DNA of 64,000 nt, taken from positions 1 to 64,000 of IMG/VR virus record IMGVR_UViG_3300025168_000078; one strand, given 5' to 3'. How positions within the stretch are numbered: the stretch's first letter is position 1; the number at the start of each line of letters is the position of its first letter. Made by a program: the position numbers and the translations under genes. Source of the DNA: a virus. The notes beneath the pieces are model-generated. The model was not told where the DNA came from. It saw only the letters and a list, made by a program, of their open reading frames with translations, and did not search any database. This document shows positions 51,672 through 59,878 of the stretch, piece after piece.

Positions 51672-53436
51672 CTACGTAATCGTTTATTATAGTTATTCCA
51701 GAATATAGAGTTCCATCTGGATAGGAAAATATAGGCTCTATATTAAAATTTAAATCTAAATGTGGGTAGTGTGCATCATTTAAATATGGATAATCAACAC
51801 CATGAACTTCGTCTTCGTAATACCCTATAGGTAAAATAGCTCTCCACCTAAACACACTTTCTGATAAAGAATATGTTGCATATTGAGGTGATGTAAATAG
51901 TGTATCGTTAGAACTTATACTGGTAGAAAATTTTCTAATAGGTATTCTATGGTGTGGTTCATACCTGTATATAGACTTTATAAAATCATTAGGTGTGTCG
52001 GGTTGTCGCATAACGTCCTTATTAAATTTAAGTGAGTGTCCTATTTCTGAAATTATAGTTTCTTTTAATTCGTATGGGTTATATTCTACAAACGCTCCTC
52101 TAAATGTTGTACCACTAGGTGGTAAGTTTACTGCGTTATTTGCAGTTTGTGTTAAATTTACCCAATTAGTATTATTATCTATAAATGGGTCTACATACCC
52201 ATTTTTTCTAAAATTCCAATCCCACCCGTACCCAGCTGGGGATTGGTGGCTCTGATAATTCCACATTAGATTTTTATTACTAGGTAGTATAGTTAGATAT
52301 AAGTCCCCTATTGGTCTATTTAAATTATCAAAATAGTCGGTCCTATCAATATCTAAATTAACATTCCATAAATAAGATTTAAATTCTTCTGTTATTACTG
52401 TTTTTTCCCCGTACCCTGGTGGTGTCTTTTTTTGTTTAAAGACTCTTCCTTTCCTATTAAATATCCCAGACTCAAACCCTGTCCTATCTAAAGAATAATC
52501 ATTAGGGTTTGTTATTAATTTATGTTTATGGGTATAATAGTTAGATGTAAACTCTATAGGGTTCCCTAAATTTATCATCCTTTTAAAGGTACCTACTGGG
52601 TTTGGTGGGAGTGTAGAACTATCTAAACTCCTTAGGTATATGTTTATTATGTATTTTTCAGTGCCGGCAATTTCACTACCTAGGGAATCTACCCTAAAAG
52701 TGTTTTGTATGGATGTGTAGGTAGCACCTTGTAAATCATATGATGTTGTTAAATATGTTGTTAGGTTTGTTGCGTTTGGGAAAGTACTTAATGTGGTCCC
52801 ACTCTGTAATACAATATACTCACCAACTTCTAAACCATGTGGTACTGGACTTGTAAATTGTGCAGCGTCTCTACCATCAATACTTATGATTTCTAGTTGG
52901 AATGGGATTCCATCTCCAGCTACAAAATTTAAGCCTTCTAGGTTGTTGGTGTCTGGATTAAAATAGAAAGTCATAGATTCATTTTCTTCTGAACCATGTA
53001 TGTAGGATATGTAAGTTAACCAATTGTCTTGATATGCGGTTAAGGAATTATATACACTAGTGTTGGATGACCCATAATTCTTTTGGGGAATAAAGTTAAA
53101 TGTGTCAGCTGGTGGTAACCCTGTGCAGGGTCCCCCATTGGGACATCCTAAATAAGCAGGTAAAAAAAACATGCTATTTAAAAATTCACTATCATCAGTA
53201 TCCCCACTTATAACATTATTATACAAAATAGAAACATTGCCATACATCCTATATATATCACAACTTTCTCTCTCTAGTTCAAATTGGGTTTGTAAGTTTA
53301 GTACTAGATTTCTATCACCTTCTATCATATTTCTTACATCAGATGATAGAAATGGTTGTAACCCTACATTTTTATCTTGTGCTCCAGCAAACCTGGAACT
53401 ACCCTTAACAATTCTTATATTTTTTCTATTACTCAT
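51658..53436 (-). CDS. Structural protein, 592 residues
   Basis: The start MSNRKNIRIVKGSSRFAGAQ is basic, followed by a beta-rich body with Asn/Tyr/Pro-rich loops (FNFIPQKNYGSSNTSVYNSL; LGHSLKF-type and YRYEPHHRIPIRKFSTS segments). No recognised family. One base is shared with the stop of the 1202-residue gene and 14 with the next gene, so the three form a tight translational unit in the structural block. Confidence 0.6.
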   Translation of the reverse strand: MSNRKNIRIVKGSSRFAGAQDKNVGLQPFLSSDVRNMIEGDRNLVLNLQTQFELERESCDIYRMYGNVSILYNNVISGDTDDSEFLNSMFFLPAYLGCPNGGPCTGLPPADTFNFIPQKNYGSSNTSVYNSLTAYQDNWLTYISYIHGSEENESMTFYFNPDTNNLEGLNFVAGDGIPFQLEIISIDGRDAAQFTSPVPHGLEVGEYIVLQSGTTLSTFPNATNLTTYLTTSYDLQGATYTSIQNTFRVDSLGSEIAGTEKYIINIYLRSLDSSTLPPNPVGTFKRMINLGNPIEFTSNYYTHKHKLITNPNDYSLDRTGFESGIFNRKGRVFKQKKTPPGYGEKTVITEEFKSYLWNVNLDIDRTDYFDNLNRPIGDLYLTILPSNKNLMWNYQSHQSPAGYGWDWNFRKNGYVDPFIDNNTNWVNLTQTANNAVNLPPSGTTFRGAFVEYNPYELKETIISEIGHSLKFNKDVMRQPDTPNDFIKSIYRYEPHHRIPIRKFSTSISSNDTLFTSPQYATYSLSESVFRWRAILPIGYYEDEVHGVDYPYLNDAHYPHLDLNFNIEPIFSYPDGTLYSGITIINDYVDDCQ

Positions 53437-56400
53437 TATATTACACCATCCGCTAATTCTTCATCTATATATTTTCTTACAAATATATTAAACGATGTAT
53501 TCCCAGGTCTTAAACCAAAATAAAAGAATAAGGGTTGTGAGAAAACCATTTGTTTATCACTCATACTGGTCATTACTGGATAGGAATTGGGGTGGGTAAA
53601 CCCTAATTCTTGACCTAAATCGTTTTGGAAAAACCCAGCACTTTGTATATACCCACCCGCGCCTGGACCTCCTGATGGCCATGAAAGATTTGGTACGTGA
53701 ATGTCACTTTGAAAACTGTAAAATAGTGATGGTACTGTTGACATACCAGGGGCATTCATTGAGTGTCTATGTACGTACTCACCTTTAGTGTACATCCAAT
53801 CGTTAAAATCACTACCAAAGCCAGGGGCTAGTGGATTAGCGTTATTACTAGAGGTTTCCCAAGCATAAAATGGTACTCGTTGTGTGGCCGCTGACAACTC
53901 TAAGGTAAGACATTCTATTAGATTTTCTGCGTCCATTATAGTTTCTGTTTGGCCTGTAAATAAAAGTGGTTCCCACTGAATTGGGTAATATTTATTACAG
54001 GATGCGTTTACTGCGTGGTCTACCCAAGTGGTTATATCAAAATTAGGTTCTGGGTATTCTAAACCACCTAACGCATCAGTATCATCATTTGGTAGCATGG
54101 TGTTATTATCATAGTCACATTTACACTGTGTATTACCTAAATTAGCTTCGTACCCATAGACCCCCAACATACAATTTTGCATTAATGCTTGTCCAACATC
54201 ACCACCAACAGACATTTCTGGTCTTGGGTAAAAGGTACTGATTGAGCTACTATCGTTTAGTAATTTTACGTTATATATGTCCATAACTAGGTCTGTTATG
54301 TCTTGGAATGTGGTACTCCCTATTTGGTCGGTAACTGAACAGTCTTCGGCAAAGTTAGTATCTAAACATATTTGTTGTATACATTGATTTCTAGAACCCA
54401 TGTCAACCATAGTTGTTGGAAATAGTATGTGTCGGTCCATGTCTCCATCTGCATGATTGTTGGATGACCCGTTACCATTAAACGACCACCATGGTGAATA
54501 TACACCATCTGTATCACCAATAAACTGTCCGTCGGTTTTTGAAGGTCCTATAGTCCTAAAAGGTGTAGACCTATAAAAGAAAGTATTATCGTCTGGATGT
54601 AGGTATGTTAATTTTTTACACCACCTTGATTTTGTAGCGTATGTACCTTCTGGGTATGCTGGGTTAGACTCATCAAATTCCAACTTAGCATTAAACTGAA
54701 ACATATATAAAAATCCACTTACCCAATTATTTTCCCAATAGTAATTCATAACACCATTACAAAGTGCTGACGCCATTTTTTCCCTTCTAGCCCATTGACG
54801 AAAAACAACCATATTTAAATTTTCAAATAGACAAGCTGGGTTAAAACATATAACCTTAATATAACATCCACCACCAGCAATACCAGCTGTTCCATCTGTT
54901 TCTGGTTGTGGTGCACATTGTCCGTCATAATACACAGCTGAATTATAACCATAGTTGTCATTACAACACACATAAGTATCGTCGGTAGGTTCACAACAAT
55001 CATGTTGGAAGTTTCCACCAATTGTAGTGTTTAGTGAACCGTTTCCTACTGGACATGGTGAACCATTATTTGTACCCCCAGTTGTTGGTGGGTCTCCAGG
55101 ACATGGGAAATTATTAGCTAGGTCAATCATTTGTGCGTTAGTGTTAGGTCTACACAAACATTTTTCACATTCTGGATACTTGGTTTGTCTAAGTTTAAAT
55201 AAAATGAATCCTAGTGGGATACCAAAATACTCACATTTTTCTCCACAACCAAAACCTGTTAAATTAATTTGACTACATAATTTAGGTGGTGTTGGTATAT
55301 AGTTTGACATATTTATGATTGTAACACCCCAAAGACTAATATTTATATCCCAAATAGCACACCACATTTTACATATAGCCCAAATGATAATTAATACCGG
55401 TGCCAGCATTGTACCAATTAGTACGGCTAGTATACTTACCACTAAATCTATAATCATAAAAAGCATACCTAAAAAACCTATTATAAAAGTATTTAAGAAA
55501 ATAATAAATTTAACTTGTCTTACAGCACTATTTATGGGGAAAAACATAGCTGAAGTGGAGCATTGTTGTTCTTGTTCAGGCAATATATTTTTTATCCCAA
55601 TAAATTGTCTTCTACCACCATGTTTTACATGGTCATGAAATTGGGAAAATGTATACACACGATTAAATGTCATTTCATAAAAATAGTCATCCGCTCCTGG
55701 TAATAAATTTCTTTGTGCCCAAGGATGGTAGTCTGCATAATCAGTAGAGAAAGCGTACGACCTTCTATCTATACCTGGCCAATCACCGTCATTATTGTCT
55801 TGGGTTGTAAACTCGTGTATATTTGGTACCAAGTAGGAACCTACCCGTCTAAATCTTGCACCACCAGTTGCTTTTTCTGGTCTAACCCTAAACCTATATC
55901 TTGCTCTTGTTGGTACACCAACATCTGGGTCACCAGATTTAACTAGGTCTCCAAATTCATCTGTAATTAAATGGTCTAAATTCATTGGCATATGAACAAG
56001 AAAAGCTCCATAACTATCTATAACTCTACCACCATTAGATAGGTAGTATCTTTCTAGTATTGGTACTGTTCCACCTATTGGGTTTGCGTAATCCCAACTT
56101 GATGTGCCGGCGTCCCAAGCTGGAAAAGCGTTTGGGTTTTCTTCAAGGAATGGGGTATATCTAATAGCATCAATCATTCCTGGTTTGGTTATTAAACTAC
56201 ACAATTCCCCCATACTAGCTCTTGGTCTACAGTTCATATTAACCGAATCCTTGTCTGTATCTTGACCCACACTACCCATAAACACAGCGTTAGGTTGTAA
56301 TTTAAATCCTGAGTTACCTAAATCAAAGTCTACCCTTGTAATTGAGGCTCTACAAAATTCTTCGTCACCCCAAAAAGGTCTAACATCTATAGCTTTTTGT

Positions 56401-57044
56401 TGATTTATAAGTTGGGGTAAAGCATCTATGGAATCATTTGTTTTAAATTTTGCTCCATCAAACTCACTAGGTGAATACCCCATATTCTTAAAGTCTTCTG
56501 GTAATAGAGAAAAACAACCAATATCACTTAAATCAATATCCATAACTACTGATTGTTGTCCGATGGGGACACCATATATCATGAAATCACCAGCTTCATT
56601 TGTTTTAGCGGTAAATTTATAGTATTTGTTAAATACGTATTCCACATCTTGGTCCGCAAGTATTCTTGGTAGAGATGGGAAACTTCCTATTGGTACGTGG
56701 CAATTAAAGTTAGGGTCTGAGCTTAATAAATTATATCTTTTACCATCATCATTTAAATCCCAAACTTCTTTGTATGGGTAGATTGCCCTTATAACTGGGT
56801 TATCTTCATCTATATCATCTAATGGTATGAATATAGATACTTTTGCGTTTGGTACTCCGTACCCACCGTTAGTTATGACTCTACCAACAACAACACCAAA
56901 ATCCGCACACATTCGTGTATAAACTTCTTGTTGTGTTAGGGATAGACTTAGTATCTCTAATAAATCAAAATCTTGTTTTAATTCAAAAGTTACTTTCTTA
57001 TCTTTACCTACTTGAGTTCTTACTCTAAACGATGACTGAGACAT
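53436..57044 (-). CDS. Large tail protein with internal membrane-like segment, 1202 residues
   Basis: The N-terminal domain includes a carboxypeptidase-regulatory-like/Ig-type beta unit (VVVGRVITNGGYGVPNAKVS, IFIPL, then FTAKTNEAGDFMIYGVPIGQ). Around residues 510-570 there is a strongly hydrophobic stretch with at least two potential membrane helices (KFIIFLNTFIIGFLGMLFMI; SILAVLIGTMLAPVLIIIWA). A Cys-rich region (about 590-720) and a long Asn/Tyr-rich C-terminal part follow. No signal peptide. Membrane segments inside a structural protein suggest insertion into the host membrane during genome entry. It heads the transcription unit after the terminator at 57122. Confidence 0.65.
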   Translation of the reverse strand: MSQSSFRVRTQVGKDKKVTFELKQDFDLLEILSLSLTQQEVYTRMCADFGVVVGRVITNGGYGVPNAKVSIFIPLDDIDEDNPVIRAIYPYKEVWDLNDDGKRYNLLSSDPNFNCHVPIGSFPSLPRILADQDVEYVFNKYYKFTAKTNEAGDFMIYGVPIGQQSVVMDIDLSDIGCFSLLPEDFKNMGYSPSEFDGAKFKTNDSIDALPQLINQQKAIDVRPFWGDEEFCRASITRVDFDLGNSGFKLQPNAVFMGSVGQDTDKDSVNMNCRPRASMGELCSLITKPGMIDAIRYTPFLEENPNAFPAWDAGTSSWDYANPIGGTVPILERYYLSNGGRVIDSYGAFLVHMPMNLDHLITDEFGDLVKSGDPDVGVPTRARYRFRVRPEKATGGARFRRVGSYLVPNIHEFTTQDNNDGDWPGIDRRSYAFSTDYADYHPWAQRNLLPGADDYFYEMTFNRVYTFSQFHDHVKHGGRRQFIGIKNILPEQEQQCSTSAMFFPINSAVRQVKFIIFLNTFIIGFLGMLFMIIDLVVSILAVLIGTMLAPVLIIIWAICKMWCAIWDINISLWGVTIINMSNYIPTPPKLCSQINLTGFGCGEKCEYFGIPLGFILFKLRQTKYPECEKCLCRPNTNAQMIDLANNFPCPGDPPTTGGTNNGSPCPVGNGSLNTTIGGNFQHDCCEPTDDTYVCCNDNYGYNSAVYYDGQCAPQPETDGTAGIAGGGCYIKVICFNPACLFENLNMVVFRQWARREKMASALCNGVMNYYWENNWVSGFLYMFQFNAKLEFDESNPAYPEGTYATKSRWCKKLTYLHPDDNTFFYRSTPFRTIGPSKTDGQFIGDTDGVYSPWWSFNGNGSSNNHADGDMDRHILFPTTMVDMGSRNQCIQQICLDTNFAEDCSVTDQIGSTTFQDITDLVMDIYNVKLLNDSSSISTFYPRPEMSVGGDVGQALMQNCMLGVYGYEANLGNTQCKCDYDNNTMLPNDDTDALGGLEYPEPNFDITTWVDHAVNASCNKYYPIQWEPLLFTGQTETIMDAENLIECLTLELSAATQRVPFYAWETSSNNANPLAPGFGSDFNDWMYTKGEYVHRHSMNAPGMSTVPSLFYSFQSDIHVPNLSWPSGGPGAGGYIQSAGFFQNDLGQELGFTHPNSYPVMTSMSDKQMVFSQPLFFYFGLRPGNTSFNIFVRKYIDEELADGVI

Positions 57045-57105
57045 ATCTATTTTTTACTGATTATTCTTTTAAATTTAAAGTTAAAAGTGTTATGGCATAT
57101 ATGAA

Positions 57106-57113
57106 ATAAATAG
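57106..57113 (-). promoter_or_regulatory. TATTTAT motif before the large tail gene cluster
   Basis: On the minus strand CTATTTATTTCATATATGCC lies about 60 bases before the ATG at 57044, between the terminator-like hairpin and the gene. It resembles the dnaJ motif (GTATTTATTTC). The longer distance makes a promoter reading easier than a translation signal here. Confidence 0.35.
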
Positions 57114-57121
57114 TTCTTCTA

Positions 57122-57148
57122 CCAAAAGTAAAAGTAACGTTGGTTACT
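57122..57148 (-). terminator. Weak Rho-independent terminator after the baseplate wedge genes
   Basis: On the minus strand AGTAAC-CAAC-GTTACT forms a perfect six-base stem with a four-base loop, followed by TTTACTTTTGG. It lies 14 bases after the stop codon of the gp6-like gene in the 117-base gap. The stem has few G-C pairs, so termination may be partial. Confidence 0.45.
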
Positions 57149-57161
57149 AAAATAGTAAAGT

Positions 57162-59003
57162 TTAGGTGTAAATAGGTTTAGTTGGTTTTTTAACTCTAAT
57201 AACTATATCTTTCTGTGGCATTCTTATTTGTAGTATCTCATCAGGTTGTGCGAATACTGTGTCGTCTATAAGACCAATCTCTCTAGTAGAAGGGTTAATG
57301 TATGGTTGTGATGTTACTGATTCAGAATATCCATCACCCACTTTATTATAGACTTTTAGGTCTACTACAGTTATTATCCCGATTTGTTTTTGGATGTTAC
57401 CTCTCAGTGCACTAACAGATAAGTCCTTACCCATTTCCATTTTATCAACAGAAAAATAATCACTTATTTTTGTTATTACGTTAGCAACAACTTCTCCTGG
57501 ATTTATAGAACTTTCTACAATAAGGGAAGTTTCTACGGACAAATCTATAACATTTGCAGAACCAACAACTATATAATCATTCATCATCCTATAATTAGAT
57601 AAATAATTAGCGATATTATCTTTAAGTGTTTTACTAACAAAACTTGTTAATTTACCATCTGGGGTATAAGATAATATATCTAAATTTACTTTATTTTCTA
57701 TTTCTTGTACACCCACTTTCGCGGCGGCTCCAAATGTCGCTGGCATCGTTCTTAACTCTGATATATAATCTTGTATGGTAACCGCTCTATTTTGTGCCGC
57801 AAAATTATATGATATATAATTTCGTATTTCTTCTGTTGTCATTGGGTTTGCTCCCCCTATAGCTGCGGTAGTGTTGGTTACCGCCAAACTTTGTTTTACC
57901 GACTCGTTTATCGTTTGGCTAGGACCTACAACCACAAAGTCTACAGTACCTAAATTAGTTATAGCTCCCGCTCCAATATTTGATGATTGACCTCCACCTA
58001 CTCTATATTGTATAAATAAGGTGGTGTTACCTTTAACCATAGTCCCTAAAGATATATTATTCATAAATTTAGACATATCTAGTTTAATACCTTTAGATGA
58101 AAAATCGTCTAGTAAACTTTGGGATGTGTTGTTCCCACTACCAAAGGTTAGGTGAAAAAATCCTTCTGGGGTAAACTCGGTTATAAATCTTTGGTCTGCT
58201 GTGATGTATTTCCCCACTTTAATTCCTGGTTTATCTGATGGGGAAGATGGGTCTTCCACAAAAACTTCATTTTGTGCTAACGCATCTACTTCATACCATC
58301 TATCACTTACTGGAGAATTAAAATCTAGGTTAGTTGGTAGTGTTTGGTACCCTAATCCTGGTTTTTGTATTACTGAAGTAACACCTATTACATTTTTTTC
58401 TGGTAAAAATAACTTATAGAAAGGTTTGTTTAGTGAGTCAGTAATTTCTTTCTTAAATATTCTAGTAATCCCATTAACCACAACTTCTTTTTTAATTATA
58501 GTATAATTTTGTATTATACCATTACCACTTCTGTTTGGTATCTTAGTTTGGTTTGGTATTCCTTCTGCACTATATTGTGAAGAGAAGTCACAATCATCAA
58601 TTAATTCGAATATTTGTCCTCCGCCCCTAAATTGTGAACCTTTCCTTAATAAACCCAAATACCTAAAATCTTCTTTATCACCCAATACTGGAACCACTAT
58701 AGATATTTCACAAACACTTACTGAAGGTCTATTTCCTGGTATTTTTAATGCGTAAGTTCTAGCTAAATTATATAAAGAACTTCTTTCTTGTGCGAATTGT
58801 AGTACTGTTTCTTGGAACGTTCTGTCTATTTGGAAATTTAGATTATCTGCTACTGCTGCGTTCAAATCTAAAAATACTGAATATATTGAAGCGTCATTAG
58901 CATTTTTTATTAAGTCTGGGTAGTAAGTGTTAGTTAACCTTAATAATTCATTCCTAATCCCTAGAAAATCCCTTTCTGTGTACGCTATTTTTTTATCTGC
59001 CAT
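57162..59003 (-). CDS. gp6-like baseplate wedge protein (baseplate J family)
   Basis: The 613-residue protein has the plan of T4 gp6/P2 J baseplate wedge proteins: an N-terminal helical part (YTERDFLGIRNELLRLTNTY), a central beta region and the family's conserved block near residue 385-410 (AIGGANPMTTEEIRNYISYN, then AQNRAVTIQDYISEL). C-terminal alpha/beta repeats of the J fold follow (MMNDYIVVGSANVIDLSVET). Together with gp25 it would build the wedge ring around the central hub. It lies two bases after gp25. T4 gp6 is of similar length (about 660). Confidence 0.88.
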   Translation of the reverse strand: MADKKIAYTERDFLGIRNELLRLTNTYYPDLIKNANDASIYSVFLDLNAAVADNLNFQIDRTFQETVLQFAQERSSLYNLARTYALKIPGNRPSVSVCEISIVVPVLGDKEDFRYLGLLRKGSQFRGGGQIFELIDDCDFSSQYSAEGIPNQTKIPNRSGNGIIQNYTIIKKEVVVNGITRIFKKEITDSLNKPFYKLFLPEKNVIGVTSVIQKPGLGYQTLPTNLDFNSPVSDRWYEVDALAQNEVFVEDPSSPSDKPGIKVGKYITADQRFITEFTPEGFFHLTFGSGNNTSQSLLDDFSSKGIKLDMSKFMNNISLGTMVKGNTTLFIQYRVGGGQSSNIGAGAITNLGTVDFVVVGPSQTINESVKQSLAVTNTTAAIGGANPMTTEEIRNYISYNFAAQNRAVTIQDYISELRTMPATFGAAAKVGVQEIENKVNLDILSYTPDGKLTSFVSKTLKDNIANYLSNYRMMNDYIVVGSANVIDLSVETSLIVESSINPGEVVANVITKISDYFSVDKMEMGKDLSVSALRGNIQKQIGIITVVDLKVYNKVGDGYSESVTSQPYINPSTREIGLIDDTVFAQPDEILQIRMPQKDIVIRVKKPTKPIYT

Positions 59004-59004
59004 A

Positions 59005-59463
59005 TTATAAATTTATTATTACAAAATCTTTAGTCCTAAAAACCCCATCACCAGCACTATAATCTATTCTAACTCGAATTGCGTACTCACTCTCTGATTC
59101 ACCTATAAAATTAAAACTATTTATGTCTGTTATAGGGTCAGTTGTCTCCTCTTCTTCTAACCTGACGTCATCAGCTGTTTTAACCTCAACATTATTTACC
59201 ACTAAATTAGGTATGTATTTACTTACCGCTTCTCTAATTTCACTGTCTATAGCTATTTTAGTTGTTGTATCCATTTGTTCAAAAACATACTTAACCAAGT
59301 TAGTACCAAAATCTGGTAAAAAGTACCGTGACCCTTTTACCGTCAATATAAGGTGTATTAAATTAGACCTAACTTCACTATCAGTAGTTTTGTTTAACCC
59401 TAGGAAAAATCCTTGGTCACTATCATTAAATGGAAATTTTATACCGTATCTTTGGTTAGGCAT
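59005..59463 (-). CDS. gp25-like baseplate wedge protein
   Basis: This 152-residue protein belongs to the GPW/gp25 family, the most conserved baseplate component of contractile tails and related to TssE and sheath-initiating proteins. It shows the expected start (YGIKFPFNDSDQGFFLGLNK), the core helix-turn (LIHLILTVKGSRYFLPDFGT, N-L-V) with the family's G-x-R/S-x(4)-P-x-F/Y-G-(T/S) pattern, and a strand pair near the end. It should bind the gp6-like wedge and start sheath polymerisation. A TATTTAT motif precedes it. Confidence 0.92.
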   Translation of the reverse strand: MPNQRYGIKFPFNDSDQGFFLGLNKTTDSEVRSNLIHLILTVKGSRYFLPDFGTNLVKYVFEQMDTTTKIAIDSEIREAVSKYIPNLVVNNVEVKTADDVRLEEEETTDPITDINSFNFIGESESEYAIRVRIDYSAGDGVFRTKDFVIINL

Positions 59464-59474
59464 TCTTTTTTATA

Positions 59475-59481
59475 ATAAATA
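59475..59481 (-). promoter_or_regulatory. TATTTAT start-site motif before gp25
   Basis: On the minus strand GTATTTATTATAAAAAAG lies in the 27-base gap before the ATG at 59463, its core 11 bases away. It marks the start of the structural block. Confidence 0.5.
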
Positions 59482-59490
59482 CTTGGAAAT

Positions 59491-59697
59491 TTAGTTTGTG
59501 TTTTTATTATCTTTTTTGTATCTGGGCCAAAAAGGACAGTGTTTACACCCACTACCACAACAACTCCCTCTTTTTTTATGATACTCTTCTGTCATTACCA
59601 TATTACCACCATCCCAATAAAAGTCTTGGGGTTGTAATTTAGGTTTAATAAATTCTTTATAGTGTAGTTCACTAATCCAATCGTCTCTTCTCGTCAT
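59491..59697 (-). CDS. DUF5522-type small zinc-binding-like protein
   Basis: The 68-residue product has the hallmark of the DUF5522 family, common in Bacteroidota: DFYWDGGNMVMTEEYHKKRG followed by SCCGSGCKHCPFWPRYKK. The C-C-G-x-G-C-x-H-C-P cluster suggests metal binding. The family has no established function. It overlaps the preceding small zinc-ribbon gene by 26 bases and leads into gp25, so its place between the reductase and baseplate genes is unusual. Confidence 0.75.
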   Translation of the reverse strand: MTRRDDWISELHYKEFIKPKLQPQDFYWDGGNMVMTEEYHKKRGSCCGSGCKHCPFWPRYKKDNKNTN

Positions 59698-59878
59698 TTT
59701 CTATTTCTTTTATTTCTTCATTATGTCCACAGTGGGGACATATTATTAAAATAGGTACCTTTTTTTCATTTTCTGGTACATTATTAGAAATTAAATGGTG
59801 GTCAGCAATTGACCACCATTTTTCACATGCACCACAATTAAAATGGTACAACACTTCTTTACTAACTTTATGCTTCAT
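59672..59878 (-). CDS. Small zinc-ribbon protein
   Basis: Two cysteine pairs, CGAC (near residue 15) and CPHC (near 47), in a 68-residue protein (YHFNCGACEKWWSIADHHLI; VPILIICPHCGHNEEI) make a classic zinc ribbon. Its start overlaps the end of the reductase gene by 11 bases and its end overlaps the DUF5522 gene. It could bind nucleic acid or act as a partner of the neighbouring enzymes; nothing more specific is seen. Confidence 0.65.
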   Translation of the reverse strand: MKHKVSKEVLYHFNCGACEKWWSIADHHLISNNVPENEKKVPILIICPHCGHNEEIKEIENDEKRRLD

